From positions 1 through 28,777 of the forward strand of contig CAMOFU010000005.1 in assembly GCA_946613705.1 (NCBI GenBank): 28,777 bases of DNA. The letters run 5' to 3'. Origin of the DNA: an uncultured Clostridia bacterium (GTDB taxonomy: Bacteria; Bacillota; Clostridia; Oscillospirales; Ruminococcaceae). Position 1 is the first letter of the stretch; each line of letters begins with the position of its first letter. Below the pieces are notes generated by a model, which was not told the origin of the DNA, searched no databases, and worked only from the letters and a program-made list of their open reading frames with translations. Position numbers and translations under genes: made by a program. Positions 7,736 through 14,496 of the stretch are shown piece after piece.

Positions 7736-9832
7736 TCAGCGCACTCCGAACAGCAGCTCGTCGTAGGTCGGGAACGGCCAGAATTTTGCTGCCGTGATCG
7801 TCTCCGCTTCGTCGCACGAGGCACGCAGCCTGTCCATTACTCCGAGCAGCTCATCGCGGATAAGATATCCCGTCTCGATAACGTTGGCTGCCGACTGCAC
7901 CTTTTCAAGCACACGGTCCAGCTCGTCAAGGCTCTTGTAGGCATCTGCCGCAAGCTGCGAGAGCCGCTTCACTGTCTCTGTCTCGTAGGTGCAGGCAAGG
8001 TCGGTCGCCAGCGATTTCTTTGCATTCGCCGTCCGTGCCACGAAGGCAGCGTATTCCTCGATCGCGGGAAGGATATCTCTCCTTGCCAGCAGCTCCATGG
8101 TGTTCGCCTCGATCACCACCTGCTTGCAGTAGTTCTCAAGAGTTATCTCGGTACGGCTCCTCAGCTCCGCTTCGGTGAATACCTTGTGTGCGGTGAGCAT
8201 CTTCACGTTCTTCTCGTCCATAAGGTGCGGGATAGCATCGGGAGTGGTGCGGTAGTTGAGCAGCCCGCGCACCTCGGTGGCTTCCTTGATCCACGCATCG
8301 TCATAGCCGTTGCCGTTGAAGATGATACGCTTATGATCGGTGATCGTCTTCTTTATCATCTCGTGGAGCTTATCCTCAAAGTTCTCGGCATTCTCCAGCC
8401 TGTCGGCATAGATGCGCAGGCTCTCGGCGACAGAGGTGTTGAGCATGATGTTCGCGCAGGCGATAGAGTCTGCCGAGCCTACCATCCTGAACTCGAATTT
8501 GTTGCCCGTGAAAGCAAAGGGAGAGGTACGGTTGCGGTCGGTGGTGTCCCTTGTGAATCTGGGCAGAACGCTTACTCCGAGCTTCATCGTCGTTTTCTCA
8601 ACGCCCTCATAGGGGGCATCGTTCTCGATAGCGTCAAGTATCCCCTGCAATTCCTCGCCGAGGAAGATCGAGATGACTGCGGGGGGAGCTTCATTCGCAC
8701 CGAGACGGTGATCGTTGCCCGCAGTAGCGACCGAGATGCGCAGAAGATCCTGATAATCGTCCACAGCCTTGATGACCGCACAAAGGAACAGCAAAAACTG
8801 CGCATTTTCATAGGGTGTCTCGCCCGGGGTGAGCAGGTTCACGCCCGTGTCGGTCGAGATCGACCAGTTGTTATGCTTGCCTGAGCCGTTCACGCCCGCA
8901 AACGGCTTTTCGTGCAGCAGGCAGACAAGGCCGTGCTTCTGCGCCACCTTCTTCATTATCTCCATAGTGAGCTGGTTGTGATCGGTAGCGATGTTCGTTG
9001 TTGCATAGATCGGTGCAAGCTCGTGCTGTGCGGGAGCGACTTCATTGTGCTGTGTCTTGGCAAGAATGCCCAGCTTCCACAGCTCGTCGTTGAGGTCGGT
9101 CATATATGCCTCGACCCTCGGCTTGATAACGCCGAAATAATGGTCGTCCAGCTCCTGTCCCTTGGGGGGCTTGGCACCGAAGAGAGTGCGGCCCGTATAG
9201 ATAAGGTCCTTCCTCTTGTCGTAAAGCTCCTTGGGGATAAGGAAGTATTCCTGCTCGGGGCCGACAGAGGTGGTAACGTGGCGCACCTTGTCGTTGCCGA
9301 ACAGCCGCAGTATCCTGAGTGCCTGCTTATTGAGCGCCTGCATCGAGCGGAGCAGAGGGGTCTTCTTGTCGAGCGCCTCGCCGCCGTAGGAGCAGAAGGC
9401 TGTGGGGATACATAAGGTCCTGCCCTTTATAAAAGCGTATGAGGTCGGGTCCCAGGCGGTGTAGCCTCTTGCCTCGAAGGTCGCCCTCAGTCCGCCCGAG
9501 GGGAACGACGAAGCATCGGGCTCGCCCTTGATGAGCTCCTTGCCCGAGAAGTCCATGATGACTCTGCCGTCAGGCGAGGGAGTGATGAATGAGTCATGCT
9601 TCTCGGCAGTGATGCCCGTCAGCGGCTGGAACCAGTGGGTGTAATGTGTTGCTCCCTGCTCCACCGCCCATTCCTTCATAGCCTCGGCAACTGCGTTGGC
9701 AACGGTGATATCCAGCTTCTCGCCGATCTCGATAGTATTCTTCAAGGAATTATACACCTTTGCGGACAGTCTTGATTTCATCACTCTGTCGTCAAAGACC
9801 TTGCTTGCGAAGATTTCTGTTACCGTACTCAT
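7736..9832 (-). CDS. glnN: Glutamine synthetase type III
   Basis: The 698-aa product is the large type III glutamine synthetase (GSIII), which condenses ammonia and glutamate with ATP. The length fits the ~700-aa family. Signatures include QHNEVAPAQHELAP in the middle of the protein, the GSIII block KPFAGVNGSGKHNNWS, GNDHRLGANEAPPA, and RNRTSPFAFTGNKFEFR. The start is ATG 9832 (MSTVTEIF): GGAGG at 9841-9845 is 8 nt away, while an in-frame ATG at 9838 would be only 2 nt away. A longer open frame reaching 10009 runs through the leader and promoter and is not coding. This is the first gene of the minus-strand operon and is preceded by a consensus promoter and a leader terminator, so expression is probably controlled by attenuation. 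A second, short glutamine synthetase lies in the divergent operon. Confidence 0.96.
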   Translation of the reverse strand: MSTVTEIFASKVFDDRVMKSRLSAKVYNSLKNTIEIGEKLDITVANAVAEAMKEWAVEQGATHYTHWFQPLTGITAEKHDSFITPSPDGRVIMDFSGKELIKGEPDASSFPSGGLRATFEARGYTAWDPTSYAFIKGRTLCIPTAFCSYGGEALDKKTPLLRSMQALNKQALRILRLFGNDKVRHVTTSVGPEQEYFLIPKELYDKRKDLIYTGRTLFGAKPPKGQELDDHYFGVIKPRVEAYMTDLNDELWKLGILAKTQHNEVAPAQHELAPIYATTNIATDHNQLTMEIMKKVAQKHGLVCLLHEKPFAGVNGSGKHNNWSISTDTGVNLLTPGETPYENAQFLLFLCAVIKAVDDYQDLLRISVATAGNDHRLGANEAPPAVISIFLGEELQGILDAIENDAPYEGVEKTTMKLGVSVLPRFTRDTTDRNRTSPFAFTGNKFEFRMVGSADSIACANIMLNTSVAESLRIYADRLENAENFEDKLHEMIKKTITDHKRIIFNGNGYDDAWIKEATEVRGLLNYRTTPDAIPHLMDEKNVKMLTAHKVFTEAELRSRTEITLENYCKQVVIEANTMELLARRDILPAIEEYAAFVARTANAKKSLATDLACTYETETVKRLSQLAADAYKSLDELDRVLEKVQSAANVIETGYLIRDELLGVMDRLRASCDEAETITAAKFWPFPTYDELLFGVR

Positions 9833-9855
9833 TTTCATTTCCTCCGTTTCGTACA

Positions 9856-9893
9856 ACAGTCCCGCCGCGATGAGACAGTCCCTCACCGCGGAC
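9856..9893 (-). repeat. Imperfect tandem repeat in the glnN leader
   Basis: Two 19-bp units (9856-9874 and 9875-9893) share ACAGTCCC followed by 1-3 variable bases and CCGCG on the plus strand. They lie between the leader terminator and the glnN ribosome binding site, so in the transcript they are a repeated RNA segment just ahead of translation initiation. Function is unknown. Confidence 0.5.
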
Positions 9894-9919
9894 GACACTG
9901 CCCCATCTAAAAAAGTATC

Positions 9920-9971
9920 AAAAAAGAGACAAGGACTCTTGAAGTATGACCTTCGAGACGTCCTTGCCTCT
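9920..9971 (-). terminator. Leader terminator (attenuator) upstream of glnN
   Basis: Immediately after the predicted start site, the transcript can form a 12-bp stem: arms at 9971-9960 and 9936-9925, with one G-U pair. An uninterrupted run of six U residues (9925-9920) follows. The stem encloses a smaller hairpin at 9954-9941. It lies about 90 nt before the glnN start codon, so it can only be an attenuator of the glnN operon. Its 5' arm is the same sequence that forms the hexaloop hairpin annotated at 9955-9970, so the two folds exclude each other. Confidence 0.8.
9941..9970 (-). promoter_or_regulatory. Candidate ANTAR-target antiterminator in the glnN leader
   Basis: Two tandem hairpins can form on the minus strand. 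P1 has stem GAGGC/GTCTC (9970-9966 with 9959-9955) and hexaloop AAGGAC, which has A at position 1 and G at position 4 as in known ANTAR-protein RNA targets. P2 has stem GAAG/CTTC (9954-9951 with 9944-9941) and hexaloop GTCATA, which lacks that signature. P1 uses the 5' arm of the terminator, so stabilising P1 would permit read-through into glnN. The assignment to ANTAR is inference supported by the same P1 motif in the divergent leader and an ANTAR gene at 16474. Confidence 0.6.
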
Positions 9972-9980
9972 ATGCTTTGT

Positions 9981-10009
9981 ATTATACACCCGTTCGGAGC
10001 ATTTGTCAA
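9981..10009 (-). promoter_or_regulatory. Consensus promoter of the glnN operon
   Basis: On the minus strand, TTGACA (10009-10004) and TATAAT (9986-9981) are 17 bp apart, a perfect sigma-A consensus. Transcription should begin near 9974, placing the leader terminator within the first ~55 nt of RNA. Such a strong core promoter with an immediate terminator suggests control after initiation. Confidence 0.88.
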
Positions 10010-10042
10010 GCACGTTTTTTACAAATATCTGCATATTGCCGA

Positions 10043-10074
10043 GCAAAAACTTGCAAAAATGTCACAAACTTGTG
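10043..10074. promoter_or_regulatory. Tandem dyads between the divergent promoters, possible operator
   Basis: Two 12-bp inverted repeats, GCAA-N4-TTGC (10043-10054) and CACAA-N2-TTGTG (10063-10074), have centres exactly 20 bp apart and share the 10-mer CA[AC]AAACTTG as a direct repeat. They lie in the 73 bp between the two divergent -35 boxes. The position suits a DNA-binding regulator acting on both promoters, but I cannot name the protein and AT-rich sequence can produce such dyads by chance. Confidence 0.4.
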
Positions 10075-10082
10075 CAAACCTA

Positions 10083-10111
10083 TTGACAGAAATGAATTTT
10101 TGAGTTATAAT
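10083..10111 (+). promoter_or_regulatory. Consensus promoter of the glt-glnA operon
   Basis: TTGACA (10083-10088) and TATAAT (10106-10111) are separated by 17 bp, again a perfect consensus. Transcription should start near 10118, giving a leader of about 100 nt before the ATG at 10221. Confidence 0.88.
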
Positions 10112-10133
10112 ACTTGCAGTTTCTTAATATTTG

Positions 10134-10151
10134 ATGAGCAATGGCGTTCAT
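10134..10151 (+). promoter_or_regulatory. Candidate ANTAR-target hairpin P1 in the glt leader
   Basis: The stem ATGAGC/GTTCAT (10134-10139 with 10146-10151, one G-U pair) closes a hexaloop AATGGC with A at position 1 and G at position 4. The loop and its closing pairs read GCAATGGCGT, matching the glnN-leader P1 GCAAGGACGT at 8 of 10 positions. Its loop and 3' arm overlap the 5' base of the downstream terminator stem, so P1 and full terminator formation compete. The next hairpin (10152-10186) would be the P2 position, but its apical loop is not a canonical A..G hexaloop. Confidence 0.6.
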
Positions 10152-10206
10152 TTACGGCAGTGTCCTTTCGGAGGGTACTGCTGTAGTGGGCGCTTTATCT
10201 TTTTTT
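10143..10206 (+). terminator. Leader terminator (attenuator) upstream of the glt operon
   Basis: A strong 10-bp stem (10152-10161 with 10177-10186, two G-U pairs), capped by a smaller CCT/AGG helix, extends after a 2-nt mismatch into a lower stem (10143-10149 with 10189-10194, one bulge). It is followed by TTTATC and a run of seven T (10200-10206). The T-run abuts the AAGGAG ribosome binding site (10207-10212) of the first gene. This layout, between the promoter and the first gene, indicates attenuation. Confidence 0.7.
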
Positions 10207-10220
10207 AAGGAGAGATACAT

Positions 10221-11312
10221 ATGAAACTTGAAGGAGAAGTCCGTATCCCGTCGGGCTGTGCGATCGCAGCTGTTATCTCAAGAGAGGGCAAGGGCATTAC
10301 GGGCGATGTGATCTGCAATGCAATGAAGCCCATGCACGACCGTTCCAACGGGCTCGGCGGCGGCTTCGCAGCCTACGGCATCTATCCCGAGTACAGGGAG
10401 CTGTTCGCCTTTCACATTTTCTTCGACCACCGCTCCACAAGGAAGGACTGCGAGGCTTATTTAAAGGAGCGGTTCGAGATAGTCAAGGGTGAGCTGATAC
10501 CCACGCGGAAGATACCGCAGATCACAGATGAGCCTATAATATGGAGATACTTCGTCCGTCCGCTCTCCTCAATGCTCAGTTCCGAGCAGGTGGACGAGAA
10601 CGAGTTCGTCGCACGGACGGTAATGAAGATAAACACCGAGATGAAGGGCGCATATGTCTTTTCAAGCGGAAAGAATATGGGGTGCTTCAAGGCAGTCGGC
10701 TACCCCGAGGACGTGGGCGTGTTCTACAAGCTCGAGGAATACGAGGGCTACTCCTGGACGGCACACGGGCGCTATCCCACCAACACCCCGGGCTGGTGGG
10801 GAGGGGCTCACCCCTTCTCGCTGCTCGACAGCTCGGTCGTGCATAACGGTGAGATATCCTCATACGATGCCAACCGCCGCTTTATAGAAATGTTCGGCTA
10901 CAAATGCACCCTTCAGACAGACACCGAGGTCATCACATACATTCTCGATTATCTGATAAGGCGGCAGGGGCTGACACTCGCGGAAGCGGCATCTGTTATC
11001 GCGGCACCGTTCTGGTCAACGATAAACGGCAAGCCCGAAAAGGAAAAGGAGCGGCTGACGTATCTGCGCACAGTGTTCCCGAGCCTGCTCATCACGGGGC
11101 CGTTTTCGATCGTATACGGCTGGGACGGCGGGCTTATGGCGCTAAACGACCGTTTGAAGCTGCGCTCTATGATAACAGCCGAAAAGGACGACCGTGTATT
11201 TATCGCAAGTGAGGAGGCTGCGGTCAGGGTAATGGAGCCCGATGCAGAAAATTTCTATGCGCCCGCAGGCGGCGAGCCTGTTATCGTAAGGGTCAGGGAG
11301 GGTAAATTCTGA
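10221..11312 (+). CDS. Glutamate synthase glutaminase subunit (class II amidotransferase domain protein)
   Basis: The 363-aa protein corresponds to the N-terminal amidotransferase domain of glutamate synthase as a separate subunit. It would release ammonia from glutamine for transfer to 2-oxoglutarate. Cys13 in SGCAIAAVIS is the candidate N-terminal nucleophile after a short propeptide. TAHGRYPTNTPGWWGGAHPF (residues 179-198), VVHNGEIS and LQTDTEVITYILDYL are typical of this Ntn-hydrolase family. AAGGAG at 10207-10212 sets the start. The gene overlaps the synthase gene by 1 bp (TGATG), so stoichiometric coupled synthesis is likely. It belongs to the split GOGAT type of archaea and Clostridia rather than the single ~1500-aa GltB chain. 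Confidence 0.9.
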   Translation: MKLEGEVRIPSGCAIAAVISREGKGITGDVICNAMKPMHDRSNGLGGGFAAYGIYPEYRELFAFHIFFDHRSTRKDCEAYLKERFEIVKGELIPTRKIPQITDEPIIWRYFVRPLSSMLSSEQVDENEFVARTVMKINTEMKGAYVFSSGKNMGCFKAVGYPEDVGVFYKLEEYEGYSWTAHGRYPTNTPGWWGGAHPFSLLDSSVVHNGEISSYDANRRFIEMFGYKCTLQTDTEVITYILDYLIRRQGLTLAEAASVIAAPFWSTINGKPEKEKERLTYLRTVFPSLLITGPFSIVYGWDGGLMALNDRLKLRSMITAEKDDRVFIASEEAAVRVMEPDAENFYAPAGGEPVIVRVREGKF

Positions 11313-12817
11313 TGAGAGATCATTTTATATATCCCGAATTTGAAGTAGAGAGAAACAAGGACAGGTGCATTGCCTGTCGGGTCTGTGAGCGGCAGTGTGC
11401 GAATGAGGTACACCGCTTTGATGAGGAGCTCGGTATGATGCTGTCGGACGAGACTAAGTGTGTCAACTGCCAGCGGTGTGTGTCGCTGTGTCCAACGCGG
11501 GCTTTGAAGATCGTCAAGAGCGACTGCCGTCTGCGCGAGAATGCAAACTGGTCGGACGAGACTATCAAGGAGATCTACAAGCAGGCGAACAGCGGCGGAG
11601 TGCTGCTTTCGTCAATGGGCAATCCAAAGCCGCTGCCCGTCTACTGGGACAGGATACTGATAAATGCATCGCAGGTGACAAATCCCCCTATCGACCCGCT
11701 GCGTGAGCCGATGGAGACCAAGGTGTTCCTGGGCAAGAAGCCCGACCGCGTCCGCCGTGACAGCGAGGGCAATCTCATCACCGAGATCGCCCCTCAGCTT
11801 GAGCTTTCAATGCCCGTGATGTTCTCGGCAATGAGCTACGGCTCTATCAGCTACAATGCCCATGCCTCGCTCGCCCGCGCAGCTACAGAGCTGGGCATCT
11901 GCTACAACACGGGTGAGGGCGGACTGCACGAGGATTTCTACGTCTACGGACCGAATACCGTGGTCCAGGTGGCATCGGGGCGGTTCGGAGTTCACAAGAA
12001 CTATCTTGAAGCGGCAGCGGCAGTCGAGATCAAAATGGGTCAGGGCGCAAAGCCCGGCATAGGCGGGCATCTTCCCGGAACGAAGATCGTGGGCGACATC
12101 TCGCGCACCCGAATGATACCCGAGGGCTCGGACGCTATCTCCCCCGCTCCGCACCACGACATATATTCGATAGAGGATCTGCGGCAGCTGGTGTTCTCAC
12201 TGAAGGAGGCGACGGAGTATAAAAAGCCCGTCATCGTCAAGGTCGCGGCGGTCCATAACATCGCCGCTATCGCAAGCGGCATCGCCCGCAGCGGTGCGGA
12301 CATCATAGCGATCGACGGCTTCCGCGGCGGAACGGGTGCGGCACCTACCCGTATCAGAGACAACGTGGGCATACCGATCGAGCTGGCACTGGCGGCTGTA
12401 GACCAGCGCCTGCGTGACGAGGGTATCAGGAACAACGTATCGCTCGTCGTCGGCGGAAGTGTCCGTTCGGCAGCGGACGTGGTCAAGGCAGTAGCGCTCG
12501 GAGCCGATGCGGTGTATGTTGCGACCGCAGCATTGCTTGCACTGGGCTGCCACCTCTGCCGCACCTGCCAGAGCGGAAAGTGCAACTGGGGCATCGCCAC
12601 ACAGCGCCCCGACCTTGTAAAGCGGCTCAATCCCGATATCGGCTCGCAGCGGCTCGTCAATCTGATGAACGCATGGCGGCACGAGATCAAGGAGCTTATG
12701 GGCGGCATGGGCATCAACTCTATCGAGAGCCTGAGAGGCAACAGACTGATGCTCAGGGGCGTAGGGCTGACCGAGAAGGAGCTTGAGATCCTCGGCATCT
12801 CACACGCGGGAGAATAA
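11312..12817 (+). CDS. Glutamate synthase FMN-binding subunit with N-terminal ferredoxin domain
   Basis: This 501-aa subunit carries the central catalytic domain of GOGAT, which adds ammonia to 2-oxoglutarate and reduces the imine to glutamate. Two 4Fe-4S motifs lie at the N-terminus (CIACRVCERQC, residues 19-29, and CVNCQRCVSLCP, 50-61). The FMN-binding TIM barrel follows, with MFSAMSYGSIS, NTGEGG, KMGQGAKPGIGGHLPG and DGFRGGTGAAP. CHLCRTCQSGKCNWGIATQRP near residue 415 resembles the 3Fe-4S/FMN region of GltB. The ferredoxin fusion is typical of archaeal-type glutamate synthases. The GGGAGGG ribosome binding site lies at 11296-11302, inside the end of the previous gene. The partner subunits are the genes on either side. 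Confidence 0.93.
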   Translation: MRDHFIYPEFEVERNKDRCIACRVCERQCANEVHRFDEELGMMLSDETKCVNCQRCVSLCPTRALKIVKSDCRLRENANWSDETIKEIYKQANSGGVLLSSMGNPKPLPVYWDRILINASQVTNPPIDPLREPMETKVFLGKKPDRVRRDSEGNLITEIAPQLELSMPVMFSAMSYGSISYNAHASLARAATELGICYNTGEGGLHEDFYVYGPNTVVQVASGRFGVHKNYLEAAAAVEIKMGQGAKPGIGGHLPGTKIVGDISRTRMIPEGSDAISPAPHHDIYSIEDLRQLVFSLKEATEYKKPVIVKVAAVHNIAAIASGIARSGADIIAIDGFRGGTGAAPTRIRDNVGIPIELALAAVDQRLRDEGIRNNVSLVVGGSVRSAADVVKAVALGADAVYVATAALLALGCHLCRTCQSGKCNWGIATQRPDLVKRLNPDIGSQRLVNLMNAWRHEIKELMGGMGINSIESLRGNRLMLRGVGLTEKELEILGISHAGE

Positions 12818-12829
12818 GGAGGCATTGAT

Positions 12830-13258
12830 ATGAAAAGAGTATATGTAAACGAAGAATGGTGCCTCGGCTGCCACCTCTGCGAGTATAACTGTGCCTTTGC
12901 CAATTCGGGGCTTGACGATATGGTCAGGGCGCTTAAAGACAAGCCTGTATTCCCCCGTATCCACATTGAAGAGGACGCGGGCATTACCTATGCGGTGTCC
13001 TGCCGCCACTGCACCGACCCGCTCTGTGTGAAGAGCTGCATTGCGGGCGCGATAAGCATTGAGGACGGCGTTATCAGGATAGACAAAAACAAATGCGTCG
13101 GCTGCCTGACCTGCGTGCTGGTATGTCCCTACGGGGCAGTTGCGGCGGGGCCGACAGGTGCAGCGCAGAAGTGCGAGCTGTGTATGCGCAACAGCTGCGG
13201 AGCGCCCGCCTGCGTTACGGGCTGCCCGAACAATGCGATCGTATATGAGGAGAGGTGA
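12830..13258 (+). CDS. 4Fe-4S ferredoxin-type electron-transfer subunit
   Basis: The 142-aa protein has four cysteine clusters: CLGCHLCEYNC near the N-terminus, CRHCTDPLCVKSC, CVGCLTCVLVCP, and CELCMRNSCGAPACVTGCP. This is the pattern of HycB/CooF-like polyferredoxin subunits that hold up to four 4Fe-4S clusters. In this operon it probably passes electrons from the FAD oxidoreductase encoded next to the FMN/Fe-S synthase subunit. It has no membrane segment or signal peptide, so it should be cytoplasmic. AAGGAGG lies 8 nt before the ATG. Its stop codon region overlaps a possible GTG start of the next gene. Confidence 0.9.
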   Translation: MKRVYVNEEWCLGCHLCEYNCAFANSGLDDMVRALKDKPVFPRIHIEEDAGITYAVSCRHCTDPLCVKSCIAGAISIEDGVIRIDKNKCVGCLTCVLVCPYGAVAAGPTGAAQKCELCMRNSCGAPACVTGCPNNAIVYEER

Positions 13259-13263
13259 GTGAA

Positions 13264-14496
13264 ATGAGCGAATATCTTATCATCGGGAACGGCACTGCCG
13301 CAGCAGGGTGTATCGAGGGCATAAGGAGCCGAGACAGCGAGGGCAGCATAACCGTGATCTCGGCGGAGGCGCACCACGTTTACTCTCGTCCGCTGATCTC
13401 CTACTATCTGGAGGGCAAGACCGACCTCAGCCGTATGCTCTACCGCCCCGAGGATTTCTATGAGAAAAACAATGTCCGCCTGATATTCGGCAAGGCAGTG
13501 AAATGCGACTCAAAAAAGCACACCGTCACCCTCGCGGACAAGCAGAAGCTGAGCTTCGACAGGCTGTGCATCTGCACAGGCTCCTCTCCGTTCGTGCCGA
13601 GCTTTGAGGGACTCGAAACGGTGAAAGACCGCTTTACCTTTATGACACTTGACGACAGTCTTGCGCTGGAAAAGGCACTCACGCCCGAGAGCCGCGTGCT
13701 GATCGTCGGGGCGGGGCTGATCGGGCTGAAATGCGCCGAAGGTATCTCGCACAGGGTCGGCAGCATAACCGTCTGCGACCTGGCAGACAGGGTGCTCTCG
13801 TCTATCCTTGACAGCGACTGTGCCGCCGTTATGCAGGAGCATCTCGAAAAGCACGGCATCAGCTTCATGCTCGGCGACACGGCTGTACGCTTTGACGGCA
13901 ATACCGCATACATGAAAAGCGGTGCCGAGGTGAGCTTTGACATTCTCGTGCTCGCGGTAGGTGTCCGCGCCGAGACGGGGCTTGCTTCACAGGCGGGCTG
14001 TGAGGTGAACAGGGGCATAGTCATTGATGACAAAATGCAGACCACGGTCCCCGACATCTTCTCCGCAGGCGACTGCTCCGAGGGCTTTGACAGCTCTGCG
14101 GGAGCAAGACGAGTGCTTGCAATACTTCCGAACGCATATATGCAGGGCAGGAACGCAGGCATAAATATGTCGGGCGGCGACAGCTCCCTTACCGATCTTA
14201 TCCCGATGAACTCTATCGGCTTTTTCGGTCTGCACTGCGCCACCGCGGGCAGCTATCCCGAGGACGCAGAGGTTTACGAGGACAGGACCGAGGGCATCAG
14301 GCGGCTGTACGTCAGGGACGGCATACTGTCGGGATTCATCGTCATCGGCAATGTGAACAGAGCGGGAATATACACCTCGCTGGTGAGGGAAAAGGCCCCC
14401 ATTGATGAGGAAAATATTGACAAACTGAAAAAATTTCCGTCACTTGCGGTATTTTTGCCTGCGACCCGTAGAAAAAAGCTTGGAGGTGTGGTATAA
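13264..14496 (+). CDS. FAD/NAD(P)-dependent oxidoreductase, probable reductase subunit of glutamate synthase
   Basis: The 410-aa protein is a two-dinucleotide-binding-domain flavoprotein. An FAD-binding IIGNGTAAAG lies at the N-terminus, an NAD(P)-binding LIVGAGLIGLKCAEG in the middle, and the late FAD contact DIFSAGDCSEG. Its role would be to oxidise NAD(P)H and feed electrons through the ferredoxin subunit to the FMN domain, replacing GltD. It is distinct from GltD because it lacks the N-terminal Fe-S adapter, which here is a separate gene. I prefer ATG 13264 because GAGGTG is spaced ~6 nt ahead. GTG at 13255 overlaps the previous stop and would add three residues. The 3' end overlaps the next gene by 1 bp (TAATG). 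Confidence 0.88.
   Translation: MSEYLIIGNGTAAAGCIEGIRSRDSEGSITVISAEAHHVYSRPLISYYLEGKTDLSRMLYRPEDFYEKNNVRLIFGKAVKCDSKKHTVTLADKQKLSFDRLCICTGSSPFVPSFEGLETVKDRFTFMTLDDSLALEKALTPESRVLIVGAGLIGLKCAEGISHRVGSITVCDLADRVLSSILDSDCAAVMQEHLEKHGISFMLGDTAVRFDGNTAYMKSGAEVSFDILVLAVGVRAETGLASQAGCEVNRGIVIDDKMQTTVPDIFSAGDCSEGFDSSAGARRVLAILPNAYMQGRNAGINMSGGDSSLTDLIPMNSIGFFGLHCATAGSYPEDAEVYEDRTEGIRRLYVRDGILSGFIVIGNVNRAGIYTSLVREKAPIDEENIDKLKKFPSLAVFLPATRRKKLGGVV

Noticed and set aside
7676..8884. Plus-strand open frame of 402 codons antisense to glnN
   Set aside because: The minus strand encodes an unmistakable type III glutamine synthetase, and the plus-strand product is low in recognisable features and has no promoter or ribosome binding site.
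9833..10009. N-terminal extension of GlnN from an upstream in-frame ATG
   Set aside because: The extension would cover the promoter, the transcription start and the leader terminator. The ribosome binding site at 9841-9845 selects ATG 9832, and the resulting length matches the family.
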